Source: Methylotenera_A sp040387515 | GTDB lineage: Bacteria > Pseudomonadota > Gammaproteobacteria > Burkholderiales > Methylophilaceae | Length of the DNA stretch: 38,664 nucleotides | Assembly (NCBI GenBank): GCA_040387515.1 | Contig: JAZKDP010000008.1 | Location: forward strand, 1 to 38,664 | Direction: 5' to 3' | Shown here: one piece after another, positions 25,450-33,668 of the stretch | Numbering within the stretch: position 1 is the stretch's first letter | Layout of the letters: every line of letters starts with the position of its first letter | Notes under the pieces: model-generated | The model's input: only the letters and a program-made list of their open reading frames with translations | What the model was told of the DNA's origin: nothing | Database searches by the model: none | Made by a program: the position numbers and the translations under genes

Positions 25450-27645
25450 ATGTTATCTACCAACCATTCTATCGATATCGCCATCACTGGTATGAGTTGC
25501 GCTTCTTGCGTATCTACCGTTGAAAATGTCTTGCGCAAAATACCTGCTGTACAGTCTGCAAGCGTTAATCTGGCCACTGAGCGTGCGCATATTGAGTTGA
25601 GCAACGACACCTCTCCACAAACAGTTGTAAAAGCGGTGATTGATGCAGGTTATGGCGCTGAGGTTGTTTTGCCAGAGCACACTCATCATTATGTTGATAA
25701 TGATTCAACTAATGGCAGAAAGATTGTTATAGCGGTTATTTTGAGTTTTCCTTTAACTGTGCCAATGCTGTTAAATATGGTTGGCATCGATTGGAATTGG
25801 CCTGCATGGTTTCAATGGCTACTTGCAACTCCAGTGCAGTTTTATCTTGGGGCAGGGTTTTATAAATCCGCATGGAAAGCTATTCTCAATAAATCTGGTA
25901 ATATGGATTTACTCGTTGCTATCGGCACAACAGCAGCTTATGCGTTATCCGTGTATATGTTGGCAAAAGGGCATCAGCACTTGTATTTCGAAGCTTCAAG
26001 TGTCGTCATCACGCTTGTATTACTGGGCAAATGGCTAGAGAAGCGAGCCAAACGGCAAACAACTGAGGCGATACGTGCTTTACAAAAATTACGCCCAGAA
26101 ACAGCACGCGTGAGGCGGCAAGATAATGAATCTGAAATCCCACTCTCTCAAGTAGTCATTGATGATGTCGTGATTATTCGCCCAGGGGAGCGTATTCCTG
26201 TGGATGCTGTCATTATCGAAGGCAATAGCCATGTTGATGAATCTCTGATGACAGGCGAAAGTGAACCGATTAATAAAACTATTGGTGAAAAGGTGGTTGG
26301 CGGTGCTGTCAATATCGATGGTTTACTGATGGTTAAAACCACTGCCATTGGCGCTGAGACTACATTGTCTCGCATCATCCGTTTAGTGGAGGATGCACAA
26401 ATAGCAAAACCTGAAATTCAGCGTTTAGTAGACAAAGTAAGTGCGATTTTTGTGCCAGTGGTGATTGTGATTGCATTAGTCACGTTGTTGGCTTGGGGAT
26501 TTTATTCAGCTAACTGGGAGCAAGCGATTTTGAATGCAGTCGCTGTCTTGGTGATTGCTTGCCCGTGCGCACTTGGCTTGGCTACGCCTACAGCTATTAT
26601 GGCGGGCACTGGCGTGGCAGCTCATCATGGCATTCTTATTAAAGACGCACAAGCATTAGAACTTGCTCACAGTATTACTCAAGTCGTATTTGATAAAACA
26701 GGAACGTTGACTGAGGGTAAGCCAGTGCTATTAGCTTTTAAAGCAGTCGATGGTGAAGATCAAATGCTACTTGAATTTGCTGCTAGTATCGAACAGAACA
26801 GTTTGCATCCACTTGCTAAAGCAGTTGTGGAGCGCTTTAAATTATCAGGCAAAACGCCAGCTTTAGCCACTGCAGTGCAAGATATTGCTGGGCGCGGTCT
26901 AAAAGGGCAGGTGGGTAAAAAAAATGTTTATGTTGGTAATCAGCGCTGGATGATGGAGTTGGGCGTTTCTACAGAAGCATTAAGTAGCATTGCTCTGGAA
27001 TTTATGAGCAGTGGAAAAACGGTTTCATGGGTGGCAGTAAGTGATAGTGCTGAGCAAGCATCTTTATTAGGCATGCTGGCATTTGGTGATGAGATTAAAG
27101 CCACATCTAAAGCCGCTGTATCCAGTCTGCATCAAAGAAATATTCTAACCTTATTACTGACAGGCGATAACAGCATGAGTGCGGAACGTGTTGCACAAGC
27201 ACTGGGTATAGATAAAGTCTTAGCAGAGCAAACTCCAGAATCTAAGGCCAGCACTATCGCATCTTTACGTCAAAAAGGTGCTGTGATTGCCATGGTAGGT
27301 GACGGCATTAATGATGCACCCGCACTTGCAGCAGCGGATGTGAGTTTTGCGATGTCTACAGGCACTGATGTGGCGATGCATACGGCAGACATTACCTTAA
27401 TGCGCTCTGATCCTAGTTTGGTAGCCGATACTATTGATATCTCACGCAGGACATATCGCAAAATCAAACAAAATCTGTTCTGGGCATTTATATACAACTT
27501 GGTAGGCATACCATTAGCAGCATTAGGCTTAATGAGTCCAGTCATTGCTGGTGCTGCGATGGCATTTAGCTCCGTGAGTGTAGTCACTAATGCATTGATG
27601 TTAAAACGTTGGAAACCATTACGCCATAATGGAAAGGATAGCTAA
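25450..27645 (+). CDS. copA: Cu(I)-exporting P1B-type ATPase
   Basis: CopA pumps Cu(I) out of the cytoplasm using ATP. One N-terminal HMA domain (G-M-S-C-A-S-C, Cys17/Cys20) is followed by eight predicted membrane helices. The transport-site Cys-Pro-Cys is at residues 371-373, the phosphorylated Asp415 in D-K-T-G-T-L-T-E-G, the P1B marker histidine in S-L-H-P-L-A-K and the hinge G-D-G-I-N-D-A-P-A. Length 731 is within the range for single-HMA members. The next gene starts directly after its stop codon, so the pump and its regulator share one transcript. Confidence 0.95.
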   Translation: MLSTNHSIDIAITGMSCASCVSTVENVLRKIPAVQSASVNLATERAHIELSNDTSPQTVVKAVIDAGYGAEVVLPEHTHHYVDNDSTNGRKIVIAVILSFPLTVPMLLNMVGIDWNWPAWFQWLLATPVQFYLGAGFYKSAWKAILNKSGNMDLLVAIGTTAAYALSVYMLAKGHQHLYFEASSVVITLVLLGKWLEKRAKRQTTEAIRALQKLRPETARVRRQDNESEIPLSQVVIDDVVIIRPGERIPVDAVIIEGNSHVDESLMTGESEPINKTIGEKVVGGAVNIDGLLMVKTTAIGAETTLSRIIRLVEDAQIAKPEIQRLVDKVSAIFVPVVIVIALVTLLAWGFYSANWEQAILNAVAVLVIACPCALGLATPTAIMAGTGVAAHHGILIKDAQALELAHSITQVVFDKTGTLTEGKPVLLAFKAVDGEDQMLLEFAASIEQNSLHPLAKAVVERFKLSGKTPALATAVQDIAGRGLKGQVGKKNVYVGNQRWMMELGVSTEALSSIALEFMSSGKTVSWVAVSDSAEQASLLGMLAFGDEIKATSKAAVSSLHQRNILTLLLTGDNSMSAERVAQALGIDKVLAEQTPESKASTIASLRQKGAVIAMVGDGINDAPALAAADVSFAMSTGTDVAMHTADITLMRSDPSLVADTIDISRRTYRKIKQNLFWAFIYNLVGIPLAALGLMSPVIAGAAMAFSSVSVVTNALMLKRWKPLRHNGKDS

Positions 27646-28053
27646 ATGAACGCTGATATTTTGAATATTGGACAGGCTGCAGAAGCCTCCGGCATTTCCG
27701 CCAAGATGATTCGCCATTATGAAAGCGAGGGGCTGGTGCCACCTGCATCAAGGACATTTTCGGGATATAGAATCTATAATCATCGCGATGTGCATATGCT
27801 GCGATTTATCAAACACTCGCGTGACTTGGGATTTTCGATTAAACAGATTGGAGATTTACTGAGTTTATGGCGTGATCAAAACCGCCCAAGCAGCAAAGTC
27901 AAATCATTGGCAACCGAACATATTCAAATGCTTGACCGGAAGATACATGAGTTGAGCGCAATGAAATCTGAGTTGACTCGTTTAGTGAGCTGCTGTCATG
28001 GTGATACCCGCCCCGATTGTCCGATTTTGGATAATTTGGCTCAAGATAACTAA
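27646..28053 (+). CDS. cueR: Copper-responsive MerR-family regulator
   Basis: The N-terminal MerR-type winged helix (I-G-Q-A-A-E-A-S-G-I-S-A-K-M-I-R-H-Y-E) is followed by a dimerisation helix and a C-terminal metal loop with Cys117 and Cys125 eight residues apart (C-H-G-D-T-R-P-D-C). This is the CueR spacing for monovalent copper. Serines, not a cysteine, occupy the region before the dimer helix where divalent-metal MerR proteins have a third Cys. It abuts copA with no gap. Being transcribed from the copA promoter, it likely activates its own expression as well as copZ. Confidence 0.9.
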   Translation: MNADILNIGQAAEASGISAKMIRHYESEGLVPPASRTFSGYRIYNHRDVHMLRFIKHSRDLGFSIKQIGDLLSLWRDQNRPSSKVKSLATEHIQMLDRKIHELSAMKSELTRLVSCCHGDTRPDCPILDNLAQDN

Positions 28054-28057
28054 AAAC

Positions 28058-28077
28058 TTTTCAATAGTGATTGAAAA
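28058..28077. terminator. Bidirectional hairpin between cueR and relA
   Basis: TTTTCAAT (28058-28065) and ATTGAAAA (28070-28077) form a perfect 8-bp stem with a 4-base loop. On the minus strand it starts right after the relA stop codon and is followed by GTTTTTA, consistent with a terminator for relA. It also lies just past cueR. Confidence 0.6.
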
Positions 28078-28079
28078 AA

Positions 28080-30299
28080 CTAGACTCGCCGCCGCGCTGC
28101 AATTACGCCTGGTATCTGCTGGATCAGCGCCAGCAGACGGCTGAGTTGTTCCAAGCCTGATATCTCGATTGAAAACTGCATTAACGCCAGATTGTTCCTA
28201 CTCATGGTGTTGGCCTTAATGGCATTAATCTTTTCCTTGGCAAATAAATCACTGATGTCGCGTAACAGGCCTTGGCGGTCGTGGGCTTCTACTTCGATAT
28301 CGACGTCAGTACTGACATTCTGATACTTACCCCACTGAGCGCTCAGCACGCGACCAAGCCTTTCCTCAGGCAATCGCTTGATGAAGGTGCAGGCCTTGCG
28401 ATGAATGGTCACTCCGTGGTCACGTGTGAGATAGCCGACAATCACATCCTCTGGCATAGGTTTACAGCATTTGGCAATACTAGTTTGCAGGTTACCGATA
28501 CCTTCAATCACTATCCCAGTCTGAGACTGTAGGGCAGTGGTGCGCCTAGGGGCGAGTGGTCGAGTGATTTCTGATCTGGGCGCCGTTTCTTCTTGGATAG
28601 CAAGAGCGATTTGATGCTCACTGATATCCCCACGCCCAATGGCGGCCAAAAAATCTTCAAGTTTCTGGAATTGCAGCTTCTGAGCTATTTTTTCCTGATT
28701 GATAGCACCAACACCAGCTCGGTGCAATTCACGATCCAGCTTCGCCCGACCCTGTGTAACATTTTCCTCGAAATTTTGATATTTAAACCAGTATCTGACC
28801 TTGGCACGTGCGCTAGGACTTTGCAGGAAACCAAGCCCAGCATTTAGCCAGTCGCGGCTGGGTGAGCCAAGTTTTGAAGTCAGAATCTCTACTCGCTGGC
28901 CATTTTGCAGCTTGGTGTTGAGTGGCACGATACTGCCATTAACCTTGGCACCACGCGTGCGATGACCCAAATCGGTATGCAGAGTGTAAGCGAAATCAAT
29001 CGGGGTAGCGCCCTTGGGTAGATCGATGACTTTACCTTGCGGAGTAAGCACATAGACCTTATCTTGAAAAAGTTCGCTCTTGAATTGTTCCAGCAGGTCG
29101 CCGCTGACAGAGACTTCGTCCTTCCATGCTAGTACCTGACGCAGCCATGCGACTTTTTCGTCGAATTTGGCATCGGATTTCCCGCCTTCTTTGTAGCGCC
29201 AGTGTGCCGCAACTCCTAGTTCGGAATGTTGGTGCATATCAAAGGTGCGTATTTGAACCTCTAGCGCTAAGTCGAGTGGCCCACTTACCGCGGTATGCAG
29301 TGAACGGTAATTGTTACTTTTGGGGCGCGCGATGTAGTCGTCGAATTCACTGGGGATGGGCTGCCATAAGTTGTGGATCAGACCAAGTACTGCGTAGCAG
29401 TCTTTAAGGTCGTCGACCAGAACTCGCACTGCTCGTACATCATACAGTTCACTGAAATCCAGATGCTTGCTCTTCATCTTTTTGATTATGCTGTAGATGT
29501 GTTTGGGTCGCCCACTCACTTCTCCCTTAATGCCCGCTTGGCTCAACTCGTACTTTAGCTGGGCCACGACGTCAATAATGTATTGCTCTCGGTCGACGCG
29601 GCGTTCATCCAGCATTTTTGCAACCTCTTTGTAGAGCTGAGGTTCTAGATAGCGTAGTGAGAGGTCTTCTAGCTCCCATTTAATTTGCCACACACCGAGA
29701 CGGTTGGCCAGCGGCGCAAATATTCCTTGGCTTTCTTGCGCAATCTGCTTTTGCTGGGCCGGGCTGGCTCCTGACAAGTTGCGCAAGGTTTGTGTGCGTT
29801 CAGCCAGCTTGATTAGCACCACACGAATGTCTTGTACCATTGCTAGCAGCATCTTGCGCAAACTTTCTATTTGCTGCGCATGGTCACTATTTTTTTGGCC
29901 TGACCCGTGAGTACCTTCAAACTCACTAAATGCTTTGATTTGCTCCATGCGTAAAATACCTTCGACCAAACCAGCAATATTGGCGCCAAAACGAGCTTCC
30001 AATATTGCCTGCCAATCCTCTAGATGCCCTGGCACTGCGTGCAATATAGTGGCCGCGACTGTTTCTACATCCATATTCATATCGATGAGAATCGTCGCAG
30101 TACTCAGCGCATGCTGCAACAGTGGCGCCCCTGTCAGTTCTGCGTGACCGGAGTAAAGCGGGGCGGCCAAGTCGCAGGCATGACGAATCAACTCGACTTC
30201 GTTAGGTGAAAAACGCTTCGCTGAAGATTCAATCCATAAGGAAACATCACTTTTATTTGAAACGAGTAAATCTGAAGTTGTGTTGTGAACAGAGATCAT
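28080..30299 (-). CDS. relA: RelA, (p)ppGpp synthetase (stringent response)
   Basis: The 739-residue protein has the RelA/SpoT layout: an HD-hydrolase-like domain (about 50-200), the synthetase domain (about 260-370, with R-P-K-S-N-N-Y-R-S-L-H-T and A-L-E-V-Q-I-R-T), TGS (from V-Y-V-L-T-P-Q-G), a zinc-finger-like region (C-C-K-P-M-P) and a C-terminal ACT domain. The hydrolase HD dyad reads His87-Ala88, so hydrolysis is probably lost. The synthetase loop is E-F-D-D at 318-321, the ExDD form found in RelA rather than the RxKD form of SpoT. It should make pppGpp on stalled ribosomes. Its GC content looks higher than that of the flanking genes. Confidence 0.94.
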   Translation of the reverse strand: MISVHNTTSDLLVSNKSDVSLWIESSAKRFSPNEVELIRHACDLAAPLYSGHAELTGAPLLQHALSTATILIDMNMDVETVAATILHAVPGHLEDWQAILEARFGANIAGLVEGILRMEQIKAFSEFEGTHGSGQKNSDHAQQIESLRKMLLAMVQDIRVVLIKLAERTQTLRNLSGASPAQQKQIAQESQGIFAPLANRLGVWQIKWELEDLSLRYLEPQLYKEVAKMLDERRVDREQYIIDVVAQLKYELSQAGIKGEVSGRPKHIYSIIKKMKSKHLDFSELYDVRAVRVLVDDLKDCYAVLGLIHNLWQPIPSEFDDYIARPKSNNYRSLHTAVSGPLDLALEVQIRTFDMHQHSELGVAAHWRYKEGGKSDAKFDEKVAWLRQVLAWKDEVSVSGDLLEQFKSELFQDKVYVLTPQGKVIDLPKGATPIDFAYTLHTDLGHRTRGAKVNGSIVPLNTKLQNGQRVEILTSKLGSPSRDWLNAGLGFLQSPSARAKVRYWFKYQNFEENVTQGRAKLDRELHRAGVGAINQEKIAQKLQFQKLEDFLAAIGRGDISEHQIALAIQEETAPRSEITRPLAPRRTTALQSQTGIVIEGIGNLQTSIAKCCKPMPEDVIVGYLTRDHGVTIHRKACTFIKRLPEERLGRVLSAQWGKYQNVSTDVDIEVEAHDRQGLLRDISDLFAKEKINAIKANTMSRNNLALMQFSIEISGLEQLSRLLALIQQIPGVIAARRRV

Positions 30300-30470
30300 G
30301 AAATATTATCGCATCAAAGACTTGGTTTTTTGTGTTGGTCAGATATTCAAATGTATGTAAATTTCCCATTGGAATGTGTAATGCAAAGCTTTTTTTCCAC
30401 AATGACGAAGTCCAACTCATGATGTGTAATGAAACGCACTCCATACGCTGAATAAATTTTCTTGCTTTTT

Positions 30471-30500
30471 ATGACGATCATAATATATGATGATCGTCAT
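30471..30500 (+). promoter_or_regulatory. Palindromic operator over the tetR start
   Basis: ATGACGATCAT (30471-30481) and ATGATCGTCAT (30490-30500) are perfect inverted repeats with an 8-base centre. The second arm is part of ATGATGATCGTCAT (30487-30500), which differs by one base from the core of the palindrome before the SDR gene. A possible -10 box (TATGAT, 30486-30491) lies inside it, so the TetR protein likely represses itself here. Confidence 0.7.
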
Positions 30501-31083
30501 GAATAAAGCTATTACAAAACGAATTCCTTCCAATCGTAAAGAAATTACGCATGCGCGTATTGTAGAAACTGCTGCCCGGGCAATCCGTAGAAGTGGTTAC
30601 GATGGAACTGGCGTAGCCGACATCATGAAAGAAGCTGGCCTCACACACGGAGGCTTTTATGCGCACTTTGCATCTCGGGATGCAATGCTCGCAGAGGCCG
30701 CAGATCAAGCGGGAGAAGAGACTGTTGCTATTGCAAAAAAAGTATTTGCTGAAGTCCCCGAGGATCAAGCGTTGCAAGCACTGATGCAGGTTTATTTATC
30801 TAAAGAGCATATGGCTAACATTGAAACAGGGTGCTCTTTAGCAGCCCTAGGTTCTGAAATGCCGCGCCAAGCCCCTGAAGTAAGAAAAGCTTCTACTTGC
30901 CGTGTCAAGGAAATGATAGCGCTTATTAAAAGTCGACTCTCAGGCCGCCAATCTAATGAAAAGGCACTAGTAATGTTTTCTACGATGGTTGGGACCTTGT
31001 TATTAGCGCGTGCGGTAGAAGACCCTGAACTTAGCGAAGCTTTTCTCCAGGCAGCTTTAAAGCAGTACGATGCCAAAGAATGA
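30487..31083 (+). CDS. TetR family transcriptional regulator
   Basis: The N-terminal helix-turn-helix is clear: R-I-V-E-T-A-A-R-A-I-R-R-S-G-Y-D-G-T-G-V then I-M-K-E-A-G-L-T-H-G-G-F-Y-A-H-F. The C-terminal ligand domain is divergent; it includes M-A-N-I-E-T-G-C-S-L-A-A-L-G-S-E-M, a pattern shared with TetR proteins linked to oxidoreductases. The ligand is unknown. Two in-frame starts exist, ATG 30487 (inside the operator) and ATG 30499; neither has a ribosome site. The gene precedes an SDR operon whose promoter carries a matching palindrome. Confidence 0.9.
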   Translation: MMIVMNKAITKRIPSNRKEITHARIVETAARAIRRSGYDGTGVADIMKEAGLTHGGFYAHFASRDAMLAEAADQAGEETVAIAKKVFAEVPEDQALQALMQVYLSKEHMANIETGCSLAALGSEMPRQAPEVRKASTCRVKEMIALIKSRLSGRQSNEKALVMFSTMVGTLLLARAVEDPELSEAFLQAALKQYDAKE

Positions 31084-31112
31084 TTAATTTCTCATTAAGT
31101 ACTTTGGCTTTC

Positions 31113-31142
31113 TTGATCTTAAATATGATGATCATCATATTT
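31113..31142 (+). promoter_or_regulatory. Promoter with 22-bp TetR-type palindrome before the SDR operon
   Basis: A perfect 22-base palindrome occupies 31121-31142 (half AAATATGATGA). Its core ATGATGATCATCAT matches the operator over the tetR start at 13 of 14 bases. A promoter fits around it: TTGATC (31113-31118) and CATATT (31136-31141), 17 bases apart. Bound repressor would cover both the spacer and the -10 box. Confidence 0.72.
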
Positions 31143-31186
31143 ATTGTGCAATGTTTTAATAATTTTAATGAAATAGGAGCTACAAC

Positions 31187-32020
31187 ATGAAAAGTAAGAT
31201 CGCAATTGTGACAGGAGCGTCATCAGGAATCGGTGCGGCAACAGCAGAGTTACTAGCAAATTCTGGTTATAAGGTTTATGGAACGAGCCGTAAAGGAGCG
31301 CAAGCCACTCAACGTTCATACAAGATGATTGCGCTGGATGTGAATAGCGAGGAGTCTATAGAAACTGCATTAAGTGAAATAATCAAGATTGAAGGGCGGA
31401 TTGATCTTGTGGTTAATAACGCAGGCTTCGGTGTAGCGCCAGGTGGGGCAGAAGAGAGTTCAATTGTACAAACCAAAATGATTTTTGATACCAATTTTTT
31501 TGGCATTGTCCGCATGACGCGCGCTGTTGTGCCCTATATGAGAAAACAGGGCGAAGGTCGCATCATCAACATCGGTTCCATTTTAGGGTTAATACCAGCA
31601 CCGTACATGGCAACATATGCTGCAACAAAACATGCAGTAGAAGGCTTTTCAGAATCGCTAGATCATGAGCTGCGAACAAGGGGAATCCGTGTTTCCGTGG
31701 TTGAACCTGGTTATACCAATACGCAGTTTGAAGCCAACACCCTAGAAGTAGACGCCAAAATAGATGAGTACAATATTGCGCGAAAAGCACTCGCAAAATT
31801 AATTAAAATCGCTGTGGCAGGTGGCGATGATCCTAAAGTCGTCGCTAATGTTGTTTTGAAAGCTGCCAATGCTAAACATCCTAAGCTGCGTTATGCCGCT
31901 GGTAAATTAGCGTGCCGCTTGAGCTTTCTGAGAAGATTTGCGCCTGCTGCATTAGTTGATATCGGCATTCGTAAAGAATTAAAACTTGACTCACTCGACA
32001 AAATAGCTAACCAACCATAA
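31187..32020 (+). CDS. Short-chain dehydrogenase/reductase
   Basis: The 277-residue protein is a classical SDR with cofactor motif T-G-A-S-S-G-I-G (residues 9-16), N-N-A-G near 77-80, and catalytic Ser131, Tyr144 and Lys148 (Y-A-A-T-K). The Arg at 35 after the second strand suggests NADP(H). The C-terminal part (L-A-C-R-L-S-F-L-R-R-F-A-P) is like that of uncharacterised SDRs acting on hydrophobic alcohols or ketones; the substrate cannot be named. AGGAG lies 10 bases before the ATG. It heads the three-gene unit controlled by the adjacent TetR palindrome. Confidence 0.88.
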   Translation: MKSKIAIVTGASSGIGAATAELLANSGYKVYGTSRKGAQATQRSYKMIALDVNSEESIETALSEIIKIEGRIDLVVNNAGFGVAPGGAEESSIVQTKMIFDTNFFGIVRMTRAVVPYMRKQGEGRIINIGSILGLIPAPYMATYAATKHAVEGFSESLDHELRTRGIRVSVVEPGYTNTQFEANTLEVDAKIDEYNIARKALAKLIKIAVAGGDDPKVVANVVLKAANAKHPKLRYAAGKLACRLSFLRRFAPAALVDIGIRKELKLDSLDKIANQP

Positions 32021-32029
32021 GAGACAATC

Positions 32030-32440
32030 ATGAAACTATTATCTTTTTATCGACTTTCAGTACTATCTTCAATCTTATTTTCATTGTTGGCCATCATCTT
32101 GATGTTTGCACCAGATAAGATGCTAGCAGGTTGGGGAGTGGAGTTAACAACAGTGGTGGAGTTGCTTGCAAGACGAATTGCAGCACTTTATGCAGGCTTA
32201 GCTGTGATGTTTTTCATGGTTAGAAATGCAGAGCATTCAACAACCCGTACAGCGCTCATTTACGGCACTATCACGGGCTGCATGATATTGGCAATCCTCG
32301 GTGTTTATGAGTTTGCTACAGGACATGCAACTAGCGGTATCTTGTCCGCCGTTTTCATAGAAGTTGTATTAAGCCTATTATTTATAATTGTCTGTTGTTC
32401 AGGTAGTAAATTAAACAAGAAAAATAGTAATTCTAGGTAA
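32030..32440 (+). CDS. Small integral membrane protein of unknown function
   Basis: The 136-residue product has four hydrophobic stretches (about 8-27, 45-62, 74-91 and 100-121) and a basic C-terminal tail (K-L-N-K-K-N-S-N-S-R). It therefore looks like a four-helix inner membrane protein with the tail in the cytoplasm. I do not recognise the family; it resembles small DUF4345-like proteins only in general. It follows the SDR gene by 9 bases and lies 13 bases before the next oxidoreductase gene, so it belongs to the same unit. Confidence 0.7.
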   Translation: MKLLSFYRLSVLSSILFSLLAIILMFAPDKMLAGWGVELTTVVELLARRIAALYAGLAVMFFMVRNAEHSTTRTALIYGTITGCMILAILGVYEFATGHATSGILSAVFIEVVLSLLFIIVCCSGSKLNKKNSNSR

Positions 32441-32453
32441 AGGAAATGAAATT

Positions 32454-33458
32454 ATGATGAAAGCATTTGCTATAGATCGCTACGGGAAGAAAGAAACAGG
32501 ACAGATTCTGAACATGCCGATGCCTGAAGTTGGGATACAAGACGTACTCGTTCAAATCCATGCAGCTAGCCTTAATCCATTGGACTCTAAAATACGAAAT
32601 GGCGAGTTAAAACTGCTTTTGCCTTATCGTTTACCACTTATTTTGGGAAATGATCTAGCAGGAACTGTTATTAAGGTCGGCTCTTTAGTCAACAAATTTA
32701 AAGTAGGTGATAAAGTATATGCAAGGCCGGATGACGATAGGATCGGCACCTTTGCAGAGTATATCGCTGTAAAAGAAAGCTCACTGGCGCTCATCCCCAA
32801 CAATTTAACAATGGAAGAGGCCGCCGCAGTGCCGCTGGTGGGGTTAACTGCTTGGCAAACATTAGTAGAAATAGCTCAACTTAAAAAAGGACAAAAGGTG
32901 CTTATCCATGCTGGCTCTGGCGGTGTCGGTACATTTGCTATTCAACTTGCAAAGCATCTAGGGGCAATTGTTGCGACCACAACAAGTACCAAAAATGTTG
33001 AATTGGTGAAAAAATTAGGCGCGGATATTGTGATTGATTATAAAAGCGAAGACTTTTCCACTAAGTTACAAGGCTATGATGTTGTTCTGGATAGTCTTGG
33101 CGGTAAAACACTCGAAAATTCACTAAAGGTTTTAAAGCCAGGGGGCAAGCTTATTACTTTAGCGGGACCACCAGACCCCGTCTTTGCAAAAGCGACAGGA
33201 GCAAACTGGCTAGTTTCTTTAGTCATGCGACTTCTAAGCCATAAGATTAGAACGCTAGCAAAGCGTAATGGGGTGAGTTATTCATTTGTTTTCATGAAAG
33301 CAAGTGGGAGCCAACTGCAAAAAATTACAACACTGATTGAATCAAGAGCCATTTATCCTGTTATAGATCGCGTATTTCCATTTTCATCAATCAATGACGC
33401 ATTTACTTATCTGGATACAGGGCGCGCCAAAGGTAAGCTCGTGATAAAAGTTATTTGA
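32454..33458 (+). CDS. Zinc-free NADP-dependent oxidoreductase (quinone oxidoreductase-like MDR)
   Basis: The 334-residue protein is a medium-chain dehydrogenase/reductase of the zeta-crystallin/QOR kind. It has a GroES-like N-terminal half (A-A-S-L-N-P-L-D-S-K-I-R-N-G), G-N-D-L-A-G-T-V, and a Rossmann half with H-A-G-S-G-G-V-G-T-F-A. Catalytic and structural zinc ligands of the alcohol dehydrogenases are absent. Such enzymes reduce quinones or alpha,beta-unsaturated carbonyls with NADPH. AAAGGA precedes the ATG. As the last gene of the TetR-linked unit it suggests a detoxification role, by inference. Confidence 0.87.
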   Translation: MMKAFAIDRYGKKETGQILNMPMPEVGIQDVLVQIHAASLNPLDSKIRNGELKLLLPYRLPLILGNDLAGTVIKVGSLVNKFKVGDKVYARPDDDRIGTFAEYIAVKESSLALIPNNLTMEEAAAVPLVGLTAWQTLVEIAQLKKGQKVLIHAGSGGVGTFAIQLAKHLGAIVATTTSTKNVELVKKLGADIVIDYKSEDFSTKLQGYDVVLDSLGGKTLENSLKVLKPGGKLITLAGPPDPVFAKATGANWLVSLVMRLLSHKIRTLAKRNGVSYSFVFMKASGSQLQKITTLIESRAIYPVIDRVFPFSSINDAFTYLDTGRAKGKLVIKVI

Positions 33459-33573
33459 TTGCTAAATCTCTTGTGCTGAGTGATTGCTTGGAATGCCATA
33501 ACTTTCATGCAAGTAGTGTTGCGATATGAATCGCAGTTTTTTGCGCAATTACAACAGTACATAATATGCCATT

Positions 33574-33601
33574 CTTTCGTATAATGTATATTATGTTAAA
33601 T
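33574..33601 (+). other. dif: dif site (XerC/XerD chromosome dimer resolution site)
   Basis: The 28-base element consists of an 11-base XerC arm (CTTTCGTATAA, 33574-33584), a 6-base centre (TGTATA, 33585-33590) and an 11-base XerD arm (TTATGTTAAAT, 33591-33601). The centre and XerD arm are, to my knowledge of the E. coli site, identical to E. coli dif; the XerC arm is more divergent, as is usual between phyla. It lies in a 259-base gene-free gap between genes that converge on it. XerC and XerD would resolve chromosome dimers here at the septum, so the replication terminus should be close. Confidence 0.88.
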
Positions 33602-33668
33602 AGATAGGACGCAAAAAAAGACCGTATTCAAACTAGTCTAAAAATTGCATACATTAAAGGCGTAAAAA

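Noticed and set aside
29126..29407. Open frames on the + strand inside relA
   Set aside because: They are antisense to a well-conserved gene and show no recognisable protein or ribosome site.
30300..30333. GATAAT as the relA -10 box giving a leaderless relA
   Set aside because: The -35 position reads ACAAAA, with no resemblance to the consensus.
33577..33594. Similarity to loxP (TTCGTATAATGTAT)
   Set aside because: The match covers only one arm and the spacer; the other arm is not an inverted copy. The same bases fit dif with far better agreement.
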